This document shows positions 1 to 11,700 of a stretch of 64,000 nucleotides of DNA, one piece after another. Where the stretch lies: positions 24,381,249 through 24,445,248 of the forward strand of contig OZ038423.1 in the NCBI GenBank assembly GCA_964036155.1, in the 5' to 3' direction. Each line of letters starts with the position of its first letter. The stretch's first letter is position 1. The notes below the pieces were generated by a model, which saw nothing but the letters and a program-made list of their open reading frames with translations, made no database searches and was not told the DNA's origin. The position numbers were made by a program, and so were the translations under genes. Source of the stretch: Diploscapter coronatus. Lineage: Eukaryota > Nematoda > Chromadorea > Rhabditida > Rhabditidae.

Positions 1-3000
1 AAATTTGAATTGGTGCAGAAGTCCGTACAGAAACATGTTGAAAAGTTGTTCTTGATAACGATGGCATCCAAAAGTTCAACTTCAGTTCGAGATAAGAGCC
101 CAGATGGGTCGCAAATGTAGTTCGTCTGAAAGGATGCCATTTTTGGTAAGCTACCGTTTGGTAGAATGCTTGCCTTATGATAGTCCATTTGACAAAAAAT
201 GTCAAATTGTTTAGTCAATGGCAGCGGGAAGGTGCAGGCACCAGTAAGTTGGGGAGACTGGTAAACACCCGCCCTAAAATGGTGCCATTTTGAGACAATG
301 GCGACATTCTGGCAACCTACCCATATACCATTTTGACTAAATCGATCAGCCAAAACAGGCTGAGAAGCATATTTTAGATGTTATTTTTCCGGGCGCATTT
401 TCCAATCTGAAAAATATCGACCTTAGAAAAACGATATGAAAACCTAATTAGGAAAAGAAATTTGACGATCCTCAAAGAAAGCTTATGAAGGCTACTCATT
501 TACTCGGAAATAATACAAATTTGAGTTCAGAAAACTTTTAGCTCCGTCATTTTTAACTTTACCAAAATATTTTTTTATCTTTGCATGCTTAAGGACAGGA
601 CTTTAAAACCTGCTGAAATAATTTTAAAGAAAGAACACTTGTAATAAAACTAATAGAGTTAAGAAGTGATCTTCCAAAATATGTCGAAATCATTATATAT
701 TGAAAGATAGAAGGTTAAACTCGGCTGGAATAATTTTTTTTGGAAAAAAGTCATTTTAGGAAAAATAAGGTCGACACGGCAAGAGTTTCGTTTTAAAGAA
801 ATAGAGAAAGGGTTGGCGCCTAACCTCCTGGGATTTGACGGAAAATATGAGCCGCCCGAAGTCAAGATAGGCAGAGAATGCTTATCCGAGGTCAGAAACA
901 CATAATTTGGGGATATTTTTCTAAAGAAAATTTATATGACATCAAAAGATAAATATTTATTGAAAAGATGCAGATGAATGTGAATCTAAATAGATTCAGA
1001 AATATTTTAAAAACTTGAGCTAAAAAGTAAAGTTTGAAAAGTATGAAAACTAAACATTTGTCTTTGTGACTTTGAAATTTATTTCAAAGTCAGAAAAGCA
1101 GCTTCTAACAAAATAAAGAATGGACCCAATTGCAGCAGCAAAAGCAGCTCTTCCGCCTCAAACAAGCAAAACACAGCCAAGAATGGCCGACAATTTGTCG
1201 TAGCGCCATAGGCCATCACTCTTCGGTCGGTCAAAGAATTGCAGATTCAAAAAATTATCCCAGCCATTTTTTCAGCCTACTCTTCAATCATAGCAAGTTT
1301 TCTAACTGAGGATCGCATAAAAATTGGCGATTTTTTAGCTTGAAATTTCGAAATCATAAATTTTCCCACGCTTGAGACATAAATATAGGAGAAAAATACA
1401 AAATTGTAATGGTTTCGGATAAATATACAAGAAATATTTGAGAGTGAAGACCAGCTTTTTCCGTAGTATCAAATATCCAATTTTAAAGATTTATTTTTTA
1501 CGAAGATCAACCGTTTCGAATTATCAAAATATGCTACTTTGAAAAACTTCTTTTGACGAAAAGCAGCTACTTTAAACTAATAAGAAAAGGCCAAAATATT
1601 TAAAATTACGTGATAAAATAGGGGAATTCTTAAACGATGCTAAATAGAATCACCCTAAATATGTAGATTAGGTTGGTTTATTGCGTGTCTGAGGTTTTAA
1701 ATTGCAAATGATATGAGAAACTTTCTCAGGAACTAAAAGGTAGATGTTAATCATCTCAGGAAAATTATAAGTTTTTGGAAGGTAAAATTAAGGTCAATTC
1801 GTGACAAATAAATATTCCTAAATTTATGGACATTCAGAAGTTCTAAGTTTTAAATTTGATTTATTTGTGAAAAGAACGAACGTGACCCAATATATTTTTA
1901 AAGCTCCGCCCCTTTATAATTTATTTCTGGAAATGAGTTTAAATTTTAGAAGAAAATAAATTGTATTCATATCCTGTAAAATTCAAAGAATGGCACTTTA
2001 CAAGTCTTTTGTCTCATGGAAACTGAAATTGAAAAAGATAAGTTGAGAGAAAATCATGGAACTTATAGCTTTTATGCAAAAATATGGATATAAGTTTCAA
2101 AAATTCAGGATTAAAATGTTTTGGCCTCGAAAAATAAAAAGTGAACGCCTATTTTTGAATTTTCATGGGGTTTCGTGAACACATATGTTCCGGAAATGAT
2201 ATGTGAAATAAGAAAGTGAGCACACAAAAATAAAAATAGACTAAATTTTTGACTGGGAAATTATGATGCAAAAATTTTAGAAGAAAAACCTACATTTTTT
2301 AAAATTTAGATTAAAAAAAACCTAAAAATTAGGTAGAACTTTCAAAAAATGTTCTAAGGGCTTCTAAAATATTCAAAATAAAGCTAACAAATTTTGGTCA
2401 CCTCAAAGTTTTGACTATGTTTTGAGCAAGAGCTGGAGAAAGCGCTCAGTGATGTGGAAAATAGGAGAGGATTCAGACAATTGTGGAACTAGAAAAATGA
2501 GCTAATACCTAAAGAGCATGAATTTAGAGACGCAGAGAAAAAATGTTTTAAAAGAATGTAACCCAGTCAGCTTTAAAGCCCCATAATTTAACACAGGAAG
2601 GGATTTTTAAGAAGCAGAAAAAAATCTTTAAAAACTTATTCTAGCTGGTTTTAAAATCCTATGCTTTAGCACAGGAAAAGATTTTGAATAGAGAAGGAAC
2701 ACCAGATAGGGTTTGCTTGAAAAATTATACCAGACGGTGTTCTCGATCTATGCTTAGGAATGTAATTAGAGGGAGAATCAGAGTGAAAAATGATAGGGCC
2801 GAAGAAGTCACTTAACGACACTAATGCACGACAAATCACGACGAAATTGCGAAAAACAATTCGAAGATTTTATTTTCTTAAAAAAGTGGAAATTTTGTAT
2901 TGTTTTCAAAAGACGAAAAATCTTTTTCCTTTTATTTTAGAAGACATCTTTGTTTTTCTTTCAATAAAAAGAAACAAACAATAAACCTTTATTTATGACA

Positions 3001-3630
3001 CTCAAATTACCCGTAGCGCTTTTTACCGGAAATCTGAAAAGAAATGAAGTTTTCGACTTTGATTTTCAAATGAAATTATCTCTCGAGTGTTTCTAAATGC
3101 ATTGAAAAATACACGTTTTACCAGAAAAAAAAGCTTAAACCTTTAAAAAAAAACTACAGTATACCCAGCAGCCCTAGACGAGTAAGGAAACCAATTAAAG
3201 CGCGATAGGAGGATTGATAAATTTAATCAAATACCATAACCCTAAAATAGGAATATAGGTCTTCTATTTTAGGCTTACGATAACAAAATTCTTAAAGTTT
3301 TCTCATGACTAGAACGAGTCTCATCGGTGAAAGAATAAAGGTACCGTGTATTTCTTAGGAATAGTTCAATTTCAAATAGGTTACTATAGCTACAGTATTT
3401 CCCATCTAAGCAAGTGTTGACGATGTAGTAACTGAGTGATTTTCCAGAGCCATCTCATAATTCGAATTTCGCGCCGAGTCGAGGGTTCTGAAAATACCAT
3501 TTTGTAAATTTATCAAATTTCTACAAGGTGCTACATAATTTGCTCTTATTCCACTTCAAAGTTTCAATCAACAAAATTAAATTAAAGAAGCTGAATTGAA
3601 ACTTAGGTCAGAGCGAATAAATTTCCGATT
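1..3630. other. AT-rich intergenic region without a recognisable gene
   Basis: I find no exon chain with splice sites and conserved protein sequence on either strand; the open frames here are short and low-complexity. A short inverted repeat (TTGACA / TGTCAA separated by five A) lies at about 188-205. Two diverged copies of a short dispersed repeat lie near 2556-2700. The left part may hold the 3' or 5' flank of a gene outside the window. Confidence 0.5.
2556..2700. repeat. Two diverged copies of a short dispersed repeat, third copy near 58562
   Basis: Copies near 2562 and 2642 share the core GGTTTTAAAATCCTATGCTT, or a close variant, followed by an A-rich 'cacaggaa' tail. They sit about 80 nt apart in the same orientation. 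A third copy with the core GGTTTTAAGGTCCTATGCTT is at about 58567. I do not recognise a named family. The similarity was found by eye. Confidence 0.45.
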
Positions 3631-3704
3631 TTATTGACCATTTTTTAACAATAATTTGATGATTTTATCAAAAAGTAGGTGGAGCCTAATTGTTATTTTG
3701 CAAT

Positions 3705-5819
3705 TTACCTGCACGACGGGTGTTTGTCGAAGAAGGATGTCTTGGAGGGCTGCATGAGAACGGTGGAAATAAGAGTGACGACGAACGACTCGATGATCGT
3801 GCACGCGTTTCGCCAGAAGCACGACGTTTCCACTGCGGGAAGGATTGAGCCGCAGCCGAGCATGCCTGCAAATTATTTCATTTTATTGATTTTTACAGGA
3901 AAAGTAGGTTTTATTCCCCAGGATTTTTAATGACCGCCTAATTTTTCCTATTTTTGAAAGTTATAGAGAAAATTCGAACATTTTTGATGTTTTGATAAGA
4001 ATGGTAGGAACAGGTGTAAATTTTCATAACTTCCAAATATTAGATTGAAAGATACAGTAGTTTTTAAAATAGCACGAAAACTACAGTACCCTATTTTAAA
4101 TAGAAAATTAGAACAAAAATTACCCGATCTCGCGACCAAATCGAACACCGGTTGCTGAAGTCCGAACACCATGAAGAACAGGTCGAGTAGGCGGAAAATC
4201 ACGACGTATCGATACGAAATGACTTCGTCCAAGCGGGACACGGTTGTCACCTGAAATAAATGTTTGATATTCTCAAATTATAATTAAGTTTAGATCAGAC
4301 TTGAATTTAAGGTTGACTTTAATTTTATTTTTAAAAAAAATGATACCAAAATATGCATGCCGTAGATTCCAGCCAAGAGAGATGGAAGGGTGATAATATC
4401 CAGGATTTTAAGGTACCTGAAAAATCAATATATTTTTTTTTTAAATTAAGAAAATAGAAATGATTCAACACTTCATAAGCTCATAATTTGGGAAAGATTA
4501 GGACTTGGAAGAATGGAAAATACAAAAAAACTAATAAAAGGAGTAATTTTTAATTTTAGAAAGTAAATCTTACATTCCCGAATCCTCTTGATACTCGAAA
4601 TAAATGACAAGAGCAGCGAAAGTCGCTATCAGTCGAACGAATGGCGTCTGAAGGACCATCCACTCGCAAATGCGGATGCGTTTCCTAAAAATTAAACTAG
4701 ATTAATACGAAACATAAAAGTCATTCTTACCCCTGCAACGAGACTTTCGGAAGGCATGGGAAAACGCAACAGCAACAGAAAGGAGGCGTGGCCAATTCGA
4801 TGTGCTGAAGTCGTTCGCTCATTCTCGAAACCAACGAGTTGTGGCCTGAACATTTAAATATTTGGAAGAAAAATCGATATTTTATGAAAAACCACATGAT
4901 TAATTTTAAATTCTATTTTTTCAGAAAGATAGATACCGTATGATGAAAATAATGAAAAATTTAATTCAAAAGTGACTCATGAAAAATTCTAGTCCTAAAG
5001 AAAATGATATAATTTACAATCACTATTTAAAAATAGCAAACCCTGGAAAATGTGCATCAACAGGCAAATGACGATCCACAGCCCGATGCTGAAGACGAGA
5101 AAGGCGAGTAGATGGCACAGCAGCCAGACCCGTGGCATGCACATCGCAATCAACGAGAACAGGGAGACCATCTGAAGATTTTTTTTTGAAAGTCAGCCTC
5201 TTGAAAAATTAGTTTCGCGAAAATTGATATTTTTTCATAGAAAAATATCAAAAGTTTTGGGGGAAAACGTTAAAAAAAGAATTTATGGAATTTTTATGAG
5301 GTTTAGCTTCTCTAGAAAAAAAAGATTAACAGTCGGACTTACTGGAGCGGTACTCGCCAGATAGAACATGAAGAATCGCCTCTCCGATTCGGAAGTGTAG
5401 TAAGTAATGAAGAGAATGTGAATGAACCCGATCGTGATTGTGCACGCGCAAAGGACGAAACACAAACACACTGCGATGAGGTAGAACGGGTGCTCGCGCA
5501 ACGCTGAAAATTGACTAATTAAATAAATAAATTATCTGGATTTAATTACTTTAATTGGTCAGTTTTAAAAGGCAGGAAATAAGCCGTTCGGCAAAAATCT
5601 TTGTTTTTTGTGTACAGAGAGAAAAATAGATTTTAGAGATAATTAACCTAATAATCCAAACTTAGCTGATTTAATTACCCCCTAGTTAGCATAATTATGC
5701 TTACAATGAAAGAACTCCTTGGAATGCGGGACATCGTTGATGCTCGTATTTGTGCAGTTGATTAATGACGAAGTGAGCAGACGAAACACGAGACCGGGCA
5801 CGTCAGACAGGGCTATCAT
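3705..5819 (-). CDS. Organic solute transporter subunit alpha-like membrane protein (SLC51A/OSTA family)
   Basis: A multi-pass membrane protein of the OSTalpha/TMEM184 superfamily, which in animals moves steroid and bile-acid-type solutes across the plasma membrane. Eight coding exons (5819-5705, 5503-5343, 5171-5042, 4845-4731, 4684-4574, 4416-4347, 4250-4124, 3865-3705) close in phase to 329 residues. Family signatures in order are an extracellular N-terminus with NCT, a first hydrophobic segment, FYLASTAP followed by VSLFSLIAM, the HNSLVSRMSERLQHIELATP stretch before a Cys cluster (FCCCCVF), then ICEWMVLQTPFVRL, and a C-terminal KTSFFDKHPS. The ATG at 5819 is 30 nt inside an exon that begins at a TTTTCAG acceptor (5851/5850), a possible trans-splice site. 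A minus-strand AATAAA lies near 3632, about 70 nt past the stop, supporting the 3' end. C. elegans has three osta paralogues and I cannot say which this matches. The start is less certain than the core. Confidence 0.85.
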
Positions 5820-5849
5820 TTTGAGTGCAAAGCGATTGAAGCATCGAAT

Positions 5850-8781
5850 CTGAAAATCAACTAGATCGAGTTACTGATTCCTTGGAAGACAGAATGAGAA
5901 CATAATTCAATATAAAGACGCGTAAAATTCGCAAAACGCAAAAGATACGAGCCAAACGAGTATAGAAGTATGCAAAATCCGATAGAAATGAACGAATTTT
6001 GCGGGAATGATATCAAAATCAAATCAAGTGTTTTTCGACGAAATTTCGAATATGAAATTGATTCCCCCCACACAACGTGATGAATAGAGTCGACGACAAT
6101 GTGATGACTGTTTGAATGAAAAACGACCTGAAAAGGGAAGATAGGAAAATTTTTGAATTAGAAGAAAAATCTTGAAATAAAAATCGTTTGAATGAAAAAT
6201 TTATGAATTTAAAAACTAGAAAAATCGAGAAAATTGCAACTTTCGCTTATTTTCTTGATCAAAAAGTCGCGATTTCACCGCAGCGGGAGCTTGGAGAAAA
6301 CTAGTCAGCGTGCAATGAGAGACCGAGAGAAGTGGAAAATTGTCTTATTTGGGGAAAATAGGGAAAGTATACTTTCCTTTATTTTTCGGAAAAAAATTTA
6401 AAGTTACTTCATGAACCTAAGTGACCTCAAAAAGACAAATTCGAGAATTATATGGAAAAGAAGACAGCCTTACAAAAAGAGGAGAGAAAGAGAAACCCTT
6501 GAAGAGACGAGAAAGGAAAAAGCAAACAGTGTTTTTCTTTTCCTCTCTTATTTTCATGTTTTCTCTAATATGACCACATAAGCTCACGATTTTCTATGAT
6601 TTTCAATAGAATGTTGGAGCTACTTGACTATAAGGCTATTTTGGACTTAAGATTGGATAAAATATACAAAATTTTTCAAAAATTATGAACAACTCGAGTT
6701 TATGCGAGAAATAATGTAATTTTATAAAATCTTACGAAAATGGATGTTTTAAACTAAAACGAAGCTATAAACCGAAGAGATTAGTGCATATTTTTGATGC
6801 AAAATAATCTTGAGACGCAGCTTTTTCGGGATGGTTTAAAGGGGTTTTTCTCCGGTTTCCCGGAAACCAAAATCCTCGAAGCATGCCAAATTAGGCTGAA
6901 ATTACGCGATTTTTCAAGTAAACAACCAAGCTCAGAAGCCAATAATTTTCTCGAATAAAAACGAAAATCGGAAAAAATCTCGAAATTTTACCCGTTTTCA
7001 GGCTTATAACGCGTTCTTTTCTAAATCCTATACCAATTTTCTGCTCTTAAGCTAGAGATTTGTCAGATAAGCTCCTATAGGTGTAACTTCAGGATAAAAA
7101 GTAATAAAATATTCGATATGAGAAGGTACAGACTTCATAGATTTAGACAAACGAAAAAATAGAATGAACATTTTAGAGAACTAGAGAAAATTAATCTGAC
7201 ACTATAAATTGGTTGATATCATGAGCGAAACTAGATTAGTTAGAGAAGGAAAGAAGTAGTACTGAGAGTGAGAGCGACAAAGAAAGCTAAAGTGTGAGGC
7301 TCCCATCTCTCTCACATGGTCCCTTTAGCCGCAAATCGATTTTAGTGAGAGAAAGAAAAAGAGAGTGTTGGAAAGAAGGTAGAGAAAAAGAAAGAAGACA
7401 TACGCAATGGGCCTCAGGCATGGGGGTTGAGATCAAAATATTTTGAGATATCATGTATCTTTTCTTGAAAAGAGATAACAAATTTGAAAAAGATATCATG
7501 TTTTAAATGAAGATCAGCTTTTTCCTGTGGAAAATGCTAAATTTAAAAAAGGAGCTAAAAATTTAGAAGAGATCAAATATTTCGAAACGAGTTAAAAATT
7601 TCAAGAATTTGGAAATTTCCGTAGAGCCGCATTACGAAAGTACGCATACAGCGCGCAACGTAACAGGGTCAACGCAAAATGAATTGCAAAAGGGAAAGTC
7701 TGGGAGAGAGAAGGGAACTAAGAGGGAGAAAAGAAAGAAAGAAAAATTCTTGCAGTGACATAAAATAAATCAAAAATTAAGAAGGAAAAACGTCTGGCAT
7801 ATCCAGAAGATTAACAATAATAGTTTGGACAAGTAGTTATTCTCTTTTCCTCTCTTCAGAAATATAGACTATTTCCCTATATTATTCCCTTTCTTTCTCT
7901 GGCCCCTCTCAAAAACCAGTGTTCACTCTTATTTCCAGCCAGCGCATAATAGCGTTTCGCTTTCCTATTGTTCAGGCGTCTTAGAAAATGCATGTCCACC
8001 TCCGCAAAAATCGATAAATTGAGTTTAATCTGGACCGACGTCATTTACCGAAATTATGGTCTGAAATAAAATTTAAGGTTGCGAAAACTGAATTTATCGA
8101 GTTTATTTTTCTGGAAAATTGCTTTATTTGAACAGGTGTACAGGAAAAATGAAAATAAATCGATTTGCCTCAAAACAAGGTTTTTCACCAATATAATTTA
8201 TTTCTTCTCATCATCAAAAACGCCAAGAGAAACACCATCAAAACCAGAACAGAAGTGATAAATCGGGAGTAGGTTTCAAGATTCAGGTAAATCGAAGTTG
8301 AAGTTCTGAAATGCGCGGAAACTTTAAGAAAAAGTTTGGCATCTCAAAAATGTTGATGGGTTGAGGACTAAAATATGGAATTTCTTGCAAAGAGGAACGA
8401 AAAAGTAAATTTTAAATTTAAAAACGAAAACAAATTGACTCGTATCCGGTGTAGAATTAGAATAAAATCTTAAAAAAGGAGAATTTCACAATAAATAAAA
8501 CAAAAAGTTGAGATGTTTCGTAACTAAAGGTGTGTAACAAAAAATCCTAGAAATTGCACCCCTGATCACGATATTTCATAAGAAAATCAAAGCTAATTTA
8601 TCCTAAAAATAAATTTTGAAAGATAGTTTTAGGGTAAGTTAAAGAAGAAATTTCATAAAACTCAGAAAAGGGGTAGTTCCAGAAAAATTAGGAAAAAGCC
8701 AGAAAGGGGTAAACTTGAAGAGCCCAGAAGAAAAAAGTTCCAGAAAATTCTGAAGAAAATCAAGAAAAATCCAAAATAGTC
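5850..8781. other. Intergenic region between OSTA-like gene and TIAR gene
   Basis: Both flanking genes are on the minus strand, so this contains the upstream region of the OSTA-like gene and the 3' flank of the TIAR gene. I see no supported exon. Purine-rich stretches (about 7240-7420 and 7680-7745) and pyrimidine-rich stretches (about 7845-7915) could pair with each other. A 15-nt palindrome GGTTTCCCGGAAACC is near 6855. An open frame at 5861-6073 (-) lacks conserved features. Confidence 0.4.
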
Positions 8782-11700
8782 TTATTTGGTGGATCCATTC
8801 GAGCTGGCATTAGCGCTGGAAGAGCCGCCGCCGGACTGCGCCTGCTGCCAGTAGCTGAAAAATTTGGACCGTGATTTTTGAGGTTCGGAAAAAAAATTCA
8901 AAGTGAGGTGACATTTGCGAAAATTCCAAATTTTTAGAATTTCTATAGAAAGATTTTCGTTTTTCTTGTATTTTTTAGAAGATTTGTAAAAGTGATTATT
9001 TTCTGTAGAAAATCCAAAACTCTGGGAAATATTCCCTCCACCTTATCAATTTTTAGAAAGTGCGATCTATGAAAGAAAAACATATTGTAAAGTTAAACCT
9101 TGTCCCGTGAGTGTTCCCAAAATACTAAAGAATAGACACAAAACGGTGCGTTGAAAGTTAGATGCAAGAAAAAAGCGAAACAAACTCGAATAAAAATGGA
9201 CCTATTTCGATGGATTGGCTTTCTGATGATCAGTGGACCTAAATTCTTGGTTTTCTGAAAACGAAAATAGGTATTCGAAAAATGAAAATGAAAAAATCTG
9301 ACAACGAAAAACAAAGGTTTAACTTTACAATACATTTAGAAAAATAGAAAATCAGAAAATAAAAAAAAATAATCTTACTTGGCCCATTGCTGCATCATCT
9401 GGGGATTGGAGTAGTATTGCTGGAAAAATATCAAATTAAAAAAAAAAAAACCACTTTTTTTGCTTTCTAAGAAATATCTTTGTTTTCGTTCTCGAAAATA
9501 GAACTTCGTTTTTTCAATCTTTTCAAAAATTAACCTGGTAATACTGCCAGTAGCTCTGATGCGCAGCGGCGCTAGCGGCGGCCGCATTAGGTCCCGTGCT
9601 TCCGCTCTGAAATTAACGAAGTTAAATTGCAAATTAAACGGCAAATGTCTAGTTTACGAGTTAACTCTTTAATTTCGAAATGAAAAACATTTGGATGCGG
9701 ATCGACTTCGAGTAAATTATTTGACTTCAAAGTTTGAAATGAACTTTCCAGTACCTGGTAGCTTCCATAGGGCGTATTCGCAGCAGCCGCACCCGATCCG
9801 CTTCCGCCCGATCCGATGCCGTAGCCCTGAGCGTAGCCGTACCCGTAGGCACCTGGGCCAGCACCGGCCGCCTTCGCCGCTTGGAGCTGCAAATTTATGT
9901 TAAAATCCAGTGTTCTATTTCCTGTCAAATAGGCAGATTTTCTTTTCGAATTTTTACCCTCTTTCAAATTTCATATTGAAAAATCACAAATTTTCTACCA
10001 AGTTTTTCTTTCAAAAATTAACATTTTCCTGTAAATTTTTAAAAAATAAAAAATGCTTACATCCTGCGTCTTTCCCCAGGAGCATCTGACGTTGTTGCCG
10101 GCCACCTCCTGTCCGTTCATCTGGAGGATGGCCTTGGTGGCCTGATCCTTGGTCTCGAACTTCACGAAGGCGTAGCCTTGCACCTTGAAAATGCGCACCT
10201 AAAATTTTGAAAATTATGTCACTAAACAACTACAATTAGGGCTATTATTTTTGTTAAAGTTTCACTCGTATCAAAAGAAGCCTGAAGACGACGATTAAAA
10301 TAGAAATTGTTATCGATCTTTTAAGTCATGAAAGTTATCTAAAGAATTTACCTTCTAAATAAAAATGTTTAAAAGGTATCGATTTAAAAAATTAGTTCTT
10401 TGAAAACCCACAACTTTGACTTCCTGGATTCTTCCGTATTTGCCGAACGCCTCACGGATGTGGTCCTCTGAAAATAGTTCCATTAATCTTTGACTTCTAA
10501 AAATTAGCACAATTCGCTAATTTTTCGCCTCTCGTTCATACAAACCTGACGTGCGGTGCGGTGAAAATAAAGATTAAAAAGTAAAACAAAAGTTCGCAAA
10601 GTCGTGAAATGACGTGCCTGAGTCCACCACGCCGCTCGTCACGTAATGCTCCGTGAAGCCGGTCGGATATTCTGAAACGAGTGCACCACAGAAAAACGTT
10701 CCATTCTACGAGCAAAACTTTAAAGAAAAATAATTTTGTGCATTTCTTCTTCAACAAAAGTGCCAAAAAACTTAGTTTCAAGCGTTCCTAGTATAATAGA
10801 GTGCAAAATCTATGCTTTCTCCGTGCAAAAAACCACAATCCAGGCATTATTTTTGCAAAAATTCCAATTTCCGATTTTCAAGGATCCGACCAACTCGGGC
10901 AACTTACCAGTGCAGTTGGTAGAGATGTTGCCGACATAGACGGATGTGTTGTCGGAGCTGGTCGAGTTGTACACGTCGTCGTAGCTCTTCTCGTTTTCTG
11001 TCTGACCCGGCTTGCGAGTCGCCCAGTTCGTGCGGATTGTTCTGAAAGTCGATATTTTCAAACCAAGTCAATTATTATTTCCATTTTTATGGACAAGTTT
11101 AGATTTCCCGAGTTTTCAATAGCTTTCTCTGGAATATATCTTCTTTTTTTTGTATATTTGATAAAATTATTGCCTATAAAATGACTTCTTCTTTCTGAAT
11201 GATTCATTTTTAATTTGAAATAGTTTTCAAAATTTCTCTAAAAAAAAAACCCCACCTTCTTCCCAGCCACTGGCCGTTCATCTGTTCGATGGCTCTTTCC
11301 GCCTCCTCCCTTTTCGGATAGGACACGAAGCCGTAGCCCTTGCTCTTGAGAGTCGTGGCATCGCGAATCACCTTGGCATCCGACACTTCGCCGAACGGGA
11401 TGAACGCCTCCTTCAGGGCCTTGTTGTCGACCTCTGGAGACAGATCGCCGACGAACACGTGGAAGTGCTCTGAAATATGCGGTACGTTTCAATCCAACGT
11501 TTTTATTTTCTTCATTGAAAATTTTCCATTTCTTTTCTTCGAAAATAACCCTACTCGAAGTATCGATTCGGGGCTGCTGCTGGCCCGGCTCGACGGCCCA
11601 GTTGACTTTCATCTCCTTGTCCAAGAGACTTCTTCTGTTCATCGTCTGCAACGCCTGGGCGGCCATGTTGTGGTCGGCGAACTCGACAAACGCGTACGGG

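Noticed and set aside
3686..3930. Open frames on both strands over the last OSTA exon
   Set aside because: Only one frame matches the family C-terminus and ends at a stop with a nearby polyadenylation signal.
5861..6073. 70-codon minus-strand frame with a hydrophobic middle
   Set aside because: It lies upstream of the OSTA-like first exon and no phase-correct junction connects it to exon 5849-5705. Composition is typical of AT-rich DNA.
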